From NCBI GenBank assembly GCA_016720925.1, contig JADKJR010000003.1, positions 124,001-188,000 of the forward strand: 64,000 bases of DNA. Reading direction: 5' to 3'. Under the pieces are notes generated by a model. The model ran no database searches, was not told the DNA's origin, and saw only the letters and a program-made list of their open reading frames with translations. The stretch comes from Betaproteobacteria bacterium. GTDB lineage: Bacteria > Pseudomonadota > Gammaproteobacteria > Burkholderiales > Usitatibacteraceae. Every line of letters starts with the position of its first letter. The first letter of the stretch is position 1. This document shows positions 44,937 to 53,525 of the stretch, piece after piece. The position numbers and the translations under genes were made by a program.

Positions 44937-45002
44937 TAGATCGTCAATTGGCGAGCCTCACCGACTGAAAGCGTCCGGAACGCCTCGCCAGTGCTTACGT
45001 TT
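44937..45002. repeat. 66-bp dispersed palindrome, degenerate copy
   Basis: The right arm CGCCTCGCCAGTGCTTACGTTT matches the family; the left arm has mostly decayed. It lies about 110 bp beyond the nrdJ stop codon. Confidence 0.5.
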
Positions 45003-45113
45003 GATTTCAATCGCGGCGGGTCGTGTCCGACCGAATGATCGCAACATGTACCAGCGAAAATCCCTCCCGGCCTTCCTTTAGAAAAGGTAGGAGTTAACTG
45101 TGGGAATCGACGG

Positions 45114-48100
45114 CTACCCACACATCCCCACCCACCCGCACGCGCTGCAAAAATCGCAGCCATCCTTGCGAATCACCGTGTGATTGCCGCATTCGCGACA
45201 GAGCTTGCCCTTCATCAGCCGCGGCTCCTCGCGCTGCCGCGGTGCTTCCAGGATGCCCATGTCGCGAATCGGATAGCCGTCCTTGTCCAGTACGCCGAGC
45301 ATCATGTAGCGATGGATCAACAGTCGCGCGACGTAGGCGACGGTGGAGGGCCAGTTCTGCTGGCGGCGTTCGCCGGGGACGAAAGCCATGAAATCGCCCA
45401 GCGGTTCGGCGTAGTTGAGAAGCTTGCGCAATTTCATGCCGATCCATGCCGGGTCCATCACCCGCATGTCCAGCGAAAGGATGCGCGAGAGGCCGTCGAG
45501 CGCGCGCGGATAGTGGCCGGACAGCCAAAGCGAATACGGCCGTGTCACCCCGTCGGGCAGGGTGATTTCTTTCAAGCCCACGACAAATTCATCGCCGGCG
45601 GCGGGATTCACCACATCAACGGTCCACGACAGCGTGCCATCTGAACCGGTACGCGGCTCATCGACGCTGAACATGGCATCGATCACCGAGGTGCCGCCGG
45701 CATCGTCGAACACATGCAGCCGGTCGCAGCGATAGCGGATGATCTGCGCGATAGCCGAGACCACGCTCGGCATGCGCCGCGTCTCACCGCTGGGCGGGAA
45801 GCGCATGTCGAAGGCTTCTTCGCCGACGGTGCGGGTCATGGCATCGAGCTTCAACGCGAGCCAGCCGCGATCGTTGGTGCGCATGTCCATCGATAGCGTC
45901 TTGGCCACCGCGCCGAGACCGCGCGGCTGCTCGGTGCCGTTCACCCAGACCTCAAACGGAAATGCTTTTCCATTCTCGGCAATGTGGCCGACGAACAAGG
46001 CAAAGCGCCCTTGCGGGGACTCGATCATGTAGGTCCAGGCGTCGTTGCCGTCGGGCAGTTCGGGACGGCCGGGCCAGCGCAGCGAGGCGAGCACCGGCGC
46101 GGGCAATGTATCCAGCAACAGGCGCGTATTGTGGCTGAGCGTGGGGGCCTCGGGCTGGCGCGTGGGTGTTGATTGCGCCGGTTCGACCGACAGCACCGAA
46201 CCCAGCACGCTATTCGGCCGGTAGGTAGCGAGGCCCTTGAGCTGCGATTTCCAGGCGTTGAAATAGAGGCTCTCGAAATCGGCGTACGGATAATCCTCCG
46301 GGACATTCACCGTCTTGGATATGCTGGTGTCGATGTACGGCGCGACGGCCGCGACCATTTGCAGATGCGCGTCGGCGGAGATGTTCAGCGCCGTGACAAA
46401 GTAGTCGGGCAAATTGCTTACGTCGCCACCCTGATGCCGGTAAAGGCGCCACGCGTGATCCTCGACCGCATATTCCTTGTGCATGCCGTCGGCGGTGCGT
46501 TTCTTGCGCGTATAGGTGTACGAGAACGGCGGCTCGATGCCGTTCGAGGCGTTGTCGGCGAACGCCAGCGAAATCGTGCCGGTCGGCGCGATCGACAGCA
46601 GGTGCGAATTGCGGATGCCGTGTTCGCGTATCGACTTGCGCAGCGCATCGGGCAGGCGCGAGGCGAAATTGCCACCGGAGAGATACAGGTCGGCGTTGAA
46701 CAACGGAAACGCACCGCGCTCTTTCGCGAGCGCCGTCGAGGCGGCATAGGCCGCATCGCGCAGGCAGGCGGAAATCTTTCCGGCCATATCGCGGGCCGGC
46801 TGCGCGTCGTAGCGCAGCGTCAGCATCGCCAGCGCATCGCCGAGTCCGGTGAAACCGAGACCGATACGGCGCTTGGCGTTGGCTTCGGCCTGCTGCGCGG
46901 GCAGCGGCCATTGCGTGACGTCGAGAACATTATCGAGCATTCGTACGGCGACGGCCACGACTTCGCCGAAGTCCCCGAAATCGAACGCAGCACCGGTCGA
47001 AAACGGCGCACTGACAAAATGCGTGAGATCGATCGAGCCAAGGCAACAACAGCCGTACGGCGGAAGTGGCTGTTCGCCGCAATTGTGAACGTACAAGCCG
47101 TTGGCGTCGAACGCGTGCACGTCCGCGACGGTGACGTCATAGACGGCTTCGTCACCACCGATTTCAATGGCTTCGACCGTATCCGTAAACCGGCTGCGAT
47201 TCAGCGCACGGCGGAAATTCTTCAGACTCACGTCGAGGCGCCGCGCTTTGTCGGTGTCCGCAAAGCCAATGCGCTCGGAAAATATGGCGATGTCGGCGCC
47301 GGCAATCACCAGCTCGTGGTTGGCCTGTGTCGGATAGTGCTGGTGGCCACCACGCCCGTTTGGCAGGAGTTGGGTTCCTGCGGGCCGACGCTCCTGATAG
47401 ATTGTCGAGTCGATTCCAAGCCGCAGCAGCATGCGTTGAACGGCTTGCAGCGTGTCGAGGCTTGATTGGCTGAGCCGCACGCTAACGCCCTTTTCCTGGC
47501 TGCCCTGAATCGATCCATCGGCATCGAACAGGCCGCGCAGAAAGCCCACGTAGAAGTTACTCGACGTGCGCTCGATGGCGGGCGTCAGCGTCTTCGCACC
47601 CGGCGCCATGCCGAGCTCAAGCGCCAGATCGCGCACGGCGGCGGTAACGAGACGCCACTCATTGCGGCCCGCGACGTGCATCCAGCCATCGAAATCGCGG
47701 CGGTGCGGAAGTGTGCGCGCAGCGGCCTCCGCGTTCGCCATGATGCCATCTGCACCGGTCGTGCAGCAGGCACTATCCGTGCCGTTCATTTGCCGGGCAC
47801 TTCCCCAGACACTGAGTACCGCTTTGTCGGTTTTTAATGTGCCATCGCCGAGCAGCAGGCCGATCAGATAGCCTTCGGCTTCAGTCTTCTGCCCCGCCCA
47901 TGCGGCCAACGCACGATGGTTGTTAAGGACGACGCTATCGCCGCATTTCAATTCTCCGGCGGCGACCCACTCGAATTCCTGGATCCAGCGGGTCTGCTTC
48001 GCCACGCGGCGTACGAGGTGATTCGCCGTCAATCGGAGCTGCCGGCCTTGGCGCGTCGTCAAACGAAGTACGGGCTTCGTTCCAGTCGGGAAGAAACCCG

Positions 48101-49130
48101 CGCGGGTGGTCGGATAGGGCTTGCCATCGACGACCGCGTCGAAGGGTTTGCCGATCAGTTCCGCGACTTGCCGCGCGCCCGTTGTGGTCATGACCCAGGT
48201 GTCGGCGGTGACGCATGGATTGGTCGCCGCAATCGTTTCGCAGTAATTGAGATTGTTGTCGCGATTGATGCGATCCAGAAACAGGATGCCCGGCTCGGCG
48301 TGATCGTAGGTCGAACCCATGATCTGTGCCCACAGTTCGCGAGCGGGTGGCTTGCGATAGACCCACAGCCCATCGTCGCGCTGGTACCCGCCGGCGCTGC
48401 TGCCAACGCCGACAATATCCGGTGCCGGCTGGGCGCGATGCACCAGTTCAATGGCGGTGTCGTTCTCCACGGCTTGCATGAAGGCATCCGTGACGCCCAC
48501 CGAAATATTGAAATTGGTGAGCCCGCCCTTGTCCTTGGCGTGGATGAATGCCTCGATGTCAGGGTGATCGCAACGCAGCACGCCCATCTGTGCGCCGCGC
48601 CGGGCACCCGCTGATTCCACGGTCTCGCAGGAGCGGTCGAACACTTTCATGTACGACACCGGCCCGCTGGCGCGCGATTGGGTGCCACGCACCATCGCGC
48701 CTTCCGGACGGATCGCCGAAAAGTCATAGCCGACGCCGCCGCCTCGCCGCATGGTCTCGGCCGCCTCCGCCAGCGCAGTGTAGATACCCGGGCAGCCATC
48801 GACCACCTCGGTGATCGAGTCGCCGACAGGTTGGACGAAGCAATTGATCAGTGTTGCCGTCAGCGGCGTGCCCGCTGCGGAATTGATGCGGCCGGCAGGA
48901 ATGAAGCCGCGCTCCTGGGCACGCAGGAATTGCTGCTCCCAGTGCGCGCGGCGCTCGACCGGTTCGTTGGCCGCGAGCGCGCGTGCGACGCGGAGTTGTA
49001 CGTCGCGTATCGACGTTTCCTGATCCTTGGCGTATTTTTCCAGCAGCACTTCACGGGAAATGGCTTGCGGTGGCAGGGGAGCGGCAGTCGCCATGCCTGG
49101 CGCGGTTTTGTGCGTGTTGATTGTTTTCAT
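45114..49130 (-). CDS. nrdJ: adenosylcobalamin-dependent (class II) ribonucleotide reductase with intein
   Basis: Reduces ribonucleotides to deoxyribonucleotides with a B12-derived thiyl radical. ATG 49130 gives 1338 residues, of which 378 are an intein, leaving about 960. Core motifs: ESAGARRGAQMGVLRCDHPD; the radical site NP-CGEQPLPPYG (split by the intein); SIAPTGTISLAFAD. After the core come two homologous C-terminal domains (FPFEVWVNGTEQPRGLGAV and PYSLWLSGHYPRALDGLS) of the TSCPD type, and a cysteine-rich tail (CRECGNHTV, CSACGWVGMCG) that should recycle the active-site disulfide. No nrdB-type partner is present, as expected for class II. Confidence 0.93.
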   Translation of the reverse strand: MKTINTHKTAPGMATAAPLPPQAISREVLLEKYAKDQETSIRDVQLRVARALAANEPVERRAHWEQQFLRAQERGFIPAGRINSAAGTPLTATLINCFVQPVGDSITEVVDGCPGIYTALAEAAETMRRGGGVGYDFSAIRPEGAMVRGTQSRASGPVSYMKVFDRSCETVESAGARRGAQMGVLRCDHPDIEAFIHAKDKGGLTNFNISVGVTDAFMQAVENDTAIELVHRAQPAPDIVGVGSSAGGYQRDDGLWVYRKPPARELWAQIMGSTYDHAEPGILFLDRINRDNNLNYCETIAATNPCVTADTWVMTTTGARQVAELIGKPFDAVVDGKPYPTTRAGFFPTGTKPVLRLTTRQGRQLRLTANHLVRRVAKQTRWIQEFEWVAAGELKCGDSVVLNNHRALAAWAGQKTEAEGYLIGLLLGDGTLKTDKAVLSVWGSARQMNGTDSACCTTGADGIMANAEAAARTLPHRRDFDGWMHVAGRNEWRLVTAAVRDLALELGMAPGAKTLTPAIERTSSNFYVGFLRGLFDADGSIQGSQEKGVSVRLSQSSLDTLQAVQRMLLRLGIDSTIYQERRPAGTQLLPNGRGGHQHYPTQANHELVIAGADIAIFSERIGFADTDKARRLDVSLKNFRRALNRSRFTDTVEAIEIGGDEAVYDVTVADVHAFDANGLYVHNCGEQPLPPYGCCCLGSIDLTHFVSAPFSTGAAFDFGDFGEVVAVAVRMLDNVLDVTQWPLPAQQAEANAKRRIGLGFTGLGDALAMLTLRYDAQPARDMAGKISACLRDAAYAASTALAKERGAFPLFNADLYLSGGNFASRLPDALRKSIREHGIRNSHLLSIAPTGTISLAFADNASNGIEPPFSYTYTRKKRTADGMHKEYAVEDHAWRLYRHQGGDVSNLPDYFVTALNISADAHLQMVAAVAPYIDTSISKTVNVPEDYPYADFESLYFNAWKSQLKGLATYRPNSVLGSVLSVEPAQSTPTRQPEAPTLSHNTRLLLDTLPAPVLASLRWPGRPELPDGNDAWTYMIESPQGRFALFVGHIAENGKAFPFEVWVNGTEQPRGLGAVAKTLSMDMRTNDRGWLALKLDAMTRTVGEEAFDMRFPPSGETRRMPSVVSAIAQIIRYRCDRLHVFDDAGGTSVIDAMFSVDEPRTGSDGTLSWTVDVVNPAAGDEFVVGLKEITLPDGVTRPYSLWLSGHYPRALDGLSRILSLDMRVMDPAWIGMKLRKLLNYAEPLGDFMAFVPGERRQQNWPSTVAYVARLLIHRYMMLGVLDKDGYPIRDMGILEAPRQREEPRLMKGKLCRECGNHTVIRKDGCDFCSACGWVGMCG
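47082..48215 (-). mobile_element. intein with LAGLIDADG homing endonuclease in nrdJ
   Basis: 378 in-frame residues. Splicing block A is CVTADTWVMTT with Cys1 after ATNP; block B is LTANHLVRR; blocks F/G are VYDVTVADVHAFDANGLYVHN, ending HN before Cys+1 of CGEQPLPPYG. Precise removal restores ATNPCGEQPLPPYG. The endonuclease part carries both LAGLIDADG helices (YLIGLLLGDGTL and FLRGLFDADGSI) with their acidic residues, so both splicing and homing look intact. Confidence 0.93.
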
Positions 49131-49308
49131 GGGTGTCCGGGTGAGGAATGCAAATTCTGAACTGTTTGGACCGTTCGGGGAGGAAATCATTCTCGGGCAT
49201 CCGGCTCCGCCGGGGTTGATCGCCATCAACCGCAGGGCGATTTTCCGGGCGAATCATGCACGCGAGTGTGGCGGTGAAGGCACGCGCCAAGGTAGAATTC
49301 ACCCCTTC

Positions 49309-50859
49309 ATGCGCTTCTTTCGCCTCCTCAAAATCCTCTCCGTCGTCGTACGTTACGGTCTCGATGAATTCCTGCCGAAGGGATTCGTCCGTTCGCTGAT
49401 CGGAGGCGTATTTTTTTGGCGCGGATTCACTGAAGCGCGCGGCGTGCGCTTGCGCAAGGGGCTCGAAGAGCTCGGGCCGATTTTTGTCAAGTTCGGACAG
49501 TTGCTGTCGACGCGACCCGATCTGGTGCCGACGGATATCACCCAGGAACTGACGGCACTACAGGATAACGTCCCGCCGTTTTCCAGGGAAGAAGTGACGG
49601 CGATCCTGAACCGCCTCTACGGCGACAGCACCAGTACCGGTTATCACGACGTGTTCAGCGAGTTTGACCTGACACCGGTGGCGAGTGCGTCGGTCGCGCA
49701 GGTGCACTTCGCGACCATCGGGCGCGGTAAATTGGCCGGCCGCGAAGTCGCCGTCAAGATCGTGCGTCCGGGTATTGGCGAAACCATCGCCCGCGACGTG
49801 GCGCTGCTGTATGTATTGGCGGACCTGGTTGAAGTCGTGTTTGAGGATGGCAAGCGTCTCAGGCCGCGTGAAGTGGTGGACGAGTTTGACAAAACCATCC
49901 ATGACGAACTCGACATGGTGCGCGAGGCCGCCAATGCGTCGGCACTCAAACGCAATTTTGCCGACGGCCGCCTGCTATATGTTCCCGAGGTGTATTTCGA
50001 TTACACCCATCGCGAAGTGCTGGTGCTGGAGCGCATGGACTTCATTCCGGTCAACGACCTGGAACAGTTGAAGGCGCACAACATCGATGCGGCACGGCTG
50101 GCGGCCGACGGCGTCAAGATTTTCTTTACACAGGTGTTCCGCGACGGCTTCTTTCACGCCGACATGCACCCCGGCAATATCTTCGTGCTGAAGAACGGCG
50201 TTTATTCCGGCGTGGATTTTGGCATCATGGGCACGCTCTCCGACGCGGACAAGGATTATCTCGCGCGTAATTTCGCTGCTTTCTTCAGCCGCGATTACAA
50301 GGCCGTCGCGGTGGCGCACATCGAGGCCGGCTGGGTGCCGAAGGATACGCGCGTCGATGAATTCGAGGGCGCGATCCGAGCTGTATGTGAGCCAATTTTC
50401 GACAAGCCGCTGAACGAAATCTATTTTGGTGCGGTGCTGTTGCGTTTGTTCGATGTCTCGCGCCGATTCAAGATGGAAATCCAGCCGCAATTGGTGTTGC
50501 TGCAAAAAACGCTATTGCAGATTGAGGGCTTGGGGCGGCAGCTTTACCCGGAACTCGATCTTCGGCCGGTCGCGCAGCCGATTCTGGAAAAATGGATGTC
50601 AGAACAACTGGGCTGGCGCGGCCTGGTCAAGCAATTGAAGAAAGAGGGTCCGCAATGGACCGGCATGTTGCCGCAATTGCCGCGCCTGATCCATCGGGCG
50701 CTGGAAAATGATCCTTCGGCGCGCCTGAAAGACATTGAAGCAGCCGTCAATCGCCTGAATCGCACGCAACGATTCCAGTCCAACGTGCTGCTGGCACTGC
50801 TGATCATGATCACCATGGTGGCGGGCATGTACGTGTATCTGCTGTTCGGGGTTTACTGA
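49309..50859 (+). CDS. ubiB: ubiquinone biosynthesis kinase-like protein UbiB
   Basis: Atypical membrane-associated ATPase of the UbiB/ADCK family. The ATG at 49309 (MRFFRLLKILSVVVRYG) gives 516 residues; the frame is open upstream but runs into the nrdJ promoter. KxGQ motif in GPIFVKFGQLLSTRPDLVP, VAVKIVRPG lysine, catalytic FHADMHPGNIFV and GVDFGIMG, and two C-terminal membrane helices (VLLALLIMITMVAGMYVYLL). Separated from ubiJ by the accessory block. Confidence 0.95.
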   Translation: MRFFRLLKILSVVVRYGLDEFLPKGFVRSLIGGVFFWRGFTEARGVRLRKGLEELGPIFVKFGQLLSTRPDLVPTDITQELTALQDNVPPFSREEVTAILNRLYGDSTSTGYHDVFSEFDLTPVASASVAQVHFATIGRGKLAGREVAVKIVRPGIGETIARDVALLYVLADLVEVVFEDGKRLRPREVVDEFDKTIHDELDMVREAANASALKRNFADGRLLYVPEVYFDYTHREVLVLERMDFIPVNDLEQLKAHNIDAARLAADGVKIFFTQVFRDGFFHADMHPGNIFVLKNGVYSGVDFGIMGTLSDADKDYLARNFAAFFSRDYKAVAVAHIEAGWVPKDTRVDEFEGAIRAVCEPIFDKPLNEIYFGAVLLRLFDVSRRFKMEIQPQLVLLQKTLLQIEGLGRQLYPELDLRPVAQPILEKWMSEQLGWRGLVKQLKKEGPQWTGMLPQLPRLIHRALENDPSARLKDIEAAVNRLNRTQRFQSNVLLALLIMITMVAGMYVYLLFGVY

Positions 50860-50939
50860 AAGACTGCGGCAGCACGCTGTTGATTTGCTAGAATTTTGGG
50901 CACTGAGGTTTTTCCCATCCGGCCAATGAGGATTTCTGA

Positions 50940-52421
50940 ATGAACGCCCTGCTCGCGCTTGTCGTCTTGTATCTGCTGGGCACCCTGGCGATCGGCGTTT
51001 ATGCCGGTACGCGAATCAAGACTTCCGCCGATTTTGCCGTGGCGGGACGCAGCCTGCCGCTGGCAATGATTATCACCACCACGTTTGCCACCTGGTTTGG
51101 CGCGGAAACCGTATTGGGCATCAGCGCCAAGTTTGTTACCGGTGGACTGAACAGCGTGGTCGAGGATCCGTTCGGCGCGTCGATGTGCCTGGTCTTCGTC
51201 GGCCTGTTCTTCGCCGCCAAGCTGTATCGAATGAACCTGCTGACCATTGGCGACTTTTACCGCAAGCGTTATGGCAAGGGCGTCGAGATATTCTGTTCGG
51301 TGGCGATCATCCTGTCGTACCTGGGCTGGGTCGCCGCGCAGATCACGGCGCTGGGGCTGGTCTTCAATGTCGTCTCCGACGGCGCGATCAGCACCGAAGC
51401 CGGGATGGTCATCGGCACGCTGTCGGTGCTGATCTACGTGATCTTCGGCGGCATGCTGGCAGTAGCGTGGACCGACTTTATCCAGATGATCGTGCTGATC
51501 ATTGGACTGTCGTACATCGCCTATATTTCGAGCGGCATGGCCGGTGGCGCCGACAAGGTGCTGGCGCTGGCACAGTCAAACGACTGGTTCCGGATGATGC
51601 CGGCGGCGAATTTCAAGGACGTGGTATTTTTCTTCGCGGCCGCCATCACCATGATGCTGGGCTCCATCCCGCAGCAGGACGTGTTCCAGCGCGTGATGTC
51701 AGCGCGGGACGCCAAGACCGCGTCGCGCGGCGCGGTGATTGGCGGGCTCGCCTATCTCGCATTTGCATTCGTGCCCATGTTCATCGTTGCCTGCGCCGTA
51801 TTGATCATGCCTGCCGAGACCAAGGAATTTCTCGCCAATGACCCGCAAAAAATCCTGCCGACCCTGATCCTCACGCAGATGCCCTTCTGGGCAAAGGTTG
51901 TTTTCTTCGGCGCGCTGCTATCGGCCATCAAGTCCTGTGCGTCCGCCACATTGCTGGCGCCGTCGACGAGTTTTGTCGAGAACATTTACAAGCACCTGCG
52001 TCCGGGCCTGACCGACAAGCAGGAGCTGTATGCCTTTCGCGTGACCCTGTTTTTCTTCACCTGCTGCGTGCTGGGTTATGCCATCGCGATGAAAGGCACG
52101 CAGATTTACGAAATGGTGTCTGGCGCCTATCAAGTCACACTGGTCGGCGCGTTCATTCCCCTGGTTTGCGGCCTGTACTGGAAACGCGCGACGCGCCAGG
52201 GTGCGATCGCGTCCATCGTGTTTGGCATTTTTACGTGGCTGGTGTTTCTCGTGTTCAAGCAACTCGGCGAGGCGTTTCCCGCGCAATTGGCCGGCATCAT
52301 CATGGCAGCGGTGGGCATGGTGGTCGGCTCGCTGATCACCAAACCGCATGAACATCATGCCCATCCTGCGGCGGAACATCAGCGGCATCACTCGACGCCC
52401 AGCGCCACTCATCGCGCCTGA
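50940..52421 (+). CDS. sodium:solute symporter family transporter
   Basis: 493 residues with about 13 membrane helices and the SSS fold: TLAIGVYAGTRIKTSADFAVAGRSL at the start, TTTFATWFGAETVLGIS, and IPQQDVFQRVMSARDAKTA in the middle. The His-rich tail (PHEHHAHPAAEHQRHH) is unusual and could bind metal. Substrate cannot be read from the sequence. It lies upstream of two LytS/LytTR systems, a neighbourhood in which such regulators often control a transporter. Confidence 0.88.
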   Translation: MNALLALVVLYLLGTLAIGVYAGTRIKTSADFAVAGRSLPLAMIITTTFATWFGAETVLGISAKFVTGGLNSVVEDPFGASMCLVFVGLFFAAKLYRMNLLTIGDFYRKRYGKGVEIFCSVAIILSYLGWVAAQITALGLVFNVVSDGAISTEAGMVIGTLSVLIYVIFGGMLAVAWTDFIQMIVLIIGLSYIAYISSGMAGGADKVLALAQSNDWFRMMPAANFKDVVFFFAAAITMMLGSIPQQDVFQRVMSARDAKTASRGAVIGGLAYLAFAFVPMFIVACAVLIMPAETKEFLANDPQKILPTLILTQMPFWAKVVFFGALLSAIKSCASATLLAPSTSFVENIYKHLRPGLTDKQELYAFRVTLFFFTCCVLGYAIAMKGTQIYEMVSGAYQVTLVGAFIPLVCGLYWKRATRQGAIASIVFGIFTWLVFLVFKQLGEAFPAQLAGIIMAAVGMVVGSLITKPHEHHAHPAAEHQRHHSTPSATHRA

Positions 52422-52453
52422 TCAGGGAGAGCGGGTTCTTACCGCTCTCAACG

Positions 52454-52490
52454 AAAACGGCGCGGCTTAGCCAAACCCGCGCCGTTTTCC
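52454..52490 (+). terminator. terminator of the symporter gene
   Basis: A 12-bp perfect stem, AAAACGGCGCGG (52454-52465) with CCGCGCCGTTTT (52477-52488), with the U-run provided by the 3' arm. It is symmetric enough to act in both directions. Confidence 0.75.
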
Positions 52491-52609
52491 ATTGCCGCAT
52501 TCAACCCTCGCGCATTTGCGCGCGCTTTTTAACGTCTCGTACGGCATTTTTTGCGTTTCGTCGCTTTCCGTTTGAGCAACCGGGCGGGGAACTTTAATCT
52601 GGCGTCAAT

Positions 52610-52628
52610 CCAATACGACATGTATTGG
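52610..52628. promoter_or_regulatory. palindromic operator-like site before the 77-residue ORF
   Basis: CCAATAC-GACAT-GTATTGG: perfect 7-bp arms around a 5-base spacer, ending 26 bp before the ATG at 52655. It could be an operator or a 5' RNA hairpin; nothing else in the window carries it as far as I can see. Confidence 0.4.
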
Positions 52629-52654
52629 CCGCCAGACAAAAAAGGAGTGCACAA

Positions 52655-52888
52655 ATGAACAACGCAATGAAAACCAGCAAAGACAATTTCCTGATGACCA
52701 CCCTGATCGCCACCGGCCTTGGGATGGGAATCCTCAGCGCGGTCCTGGAAAACCAGGACACGCAAGCCGTGATGAATTCAGCCGGCCAACTCGTGCAATC
52801 GGTATCCACGCCGACCGCGATGCAACCCGTCCTGTACCGTGAAGCGGCCATTATTGTGACCGCGCCCCGCATCCAGACGACGGCCTGA
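52655..52888 (+). CDS. small hydrophobic-helix protein, unknown
   Basis: 77 residues. AAAGGAG lies 8 bases before the ATG, one of the best ribosome sites in the window, and a strong terminator follows 52 bp after the stop, so it is probably a monocistronic expressed gene. One hydrophobic helix at about 13-32 (FLMTTLIATGLGMGILSAVL) could be a membrane anchor or uncleaved leader; the rest is polar with QSVSTPTAMQPVLYRE. No family recognised. Confidence 0.6.
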   Translation: MNNAMKTSKDNFLMTTLIATGLGMGILSAVLENQDTQAVMNSAGQLVQSVSTPTAMQPVLYREAAIIVTAPRIQTTA

Positions 52889-52940
52889 TCCGCACCATTT
52901 TTCGTGGCATTTCCCTAGTCGACGTCCCCTCGACTGTTTG

Positions 52941-52972
52941 CCCGGTCGCTGCAAGGCGACCGGGTATTTTTT
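52941..52972 (+). terminator. terminator of the 77-residue ORF
   Basis: CCCGGTCGC (52941-52949) pairs with GCGACCGGG (52956-52964) around a 6-base loop, followed by TATTTTTTT. Confidence 0.85.
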
Positions 52973-53065
52973 TCGAATCTGAAGAAAGTCATTCGGCTGT
53001 CACCAGTTTTTCACAACTTACCGTCATCATTTGTTCCACTCCTAACAAGATTGCAGGTTTCCATC

Positions 53066-53356
53066 ATGAGCACTGTTCGCATTTTTCAAAACTTATCAAC
53101 GCGCCCTTCCTGCGGGCCGCAGAGTTCCATACTGACGCGCCTGGGCGACGCGATGAAAGCGGCATGGCAACGCGAACCAGCGAAATCCTCGGTAGCCGAC
53201 CGCACACCGGCGGCATCCGGTGACGTCCCTTTGCGGGTCACGGCGAAGATTGCCGCGATTTCCACGGCAGGAAATCTGGCGTTCCTTCAACACAATACCG
53301 GCCGACCTGGCGTCCAGGGTCGCTGGAAAGCCAGCCACCGCGTGCCGATGCCGTAA
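53066..53356 (+). CDS. possible small hypothetical protein
   Basis: 96 residues from ATG 53066 with a weak AGG ribosome site. Polar, Arg/Ser/Ala-rich, no membrane helix or known motif (STVRIFQNLSTRPSCGPQ). It lies between the terminator at 52.95 kb and the first LytS kinase. Codon use is unremarkable; it could be a chance frame. Confidence 0.3.
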   Translation: MSTVRIFQNLSTRPSCGPQSSILTRLGDAMKAAWQREPAKSSVADRTPAASGDVPLRVTAKIAAISTAGNLAFLQHNTGRPGVQGRWKASHRVPMP

Positions 53357-53525
53357 TACGAAAAGCGCATCCGTGAAAACGGTGACTCAATCCTTGACTT
53401 CAAGACGTGTAGTTTCCAAGTAGTCCACCACGAATTTCCCGGTCCCTGGCGCGGCCCGGCCCCGATTTTCCGCGCTCCATCGCAGGTTGTTCCCATCCGC
53501 CGACGCGACGCGATAAGCTTTGCGT

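Noticed and set aside
45040..45100. Hairpin CTCCCGG...AGGAG as nrdJ terminator
   Set aside because: Short, interrupted stem without a T-run on the minus strand.
49131..49308. Cobalamin riboswitch upstream of the B12-dependent reductase
   Set aside because: The 178-bp gap is too short and lacks a B12-box; no riboswitch core is seen.
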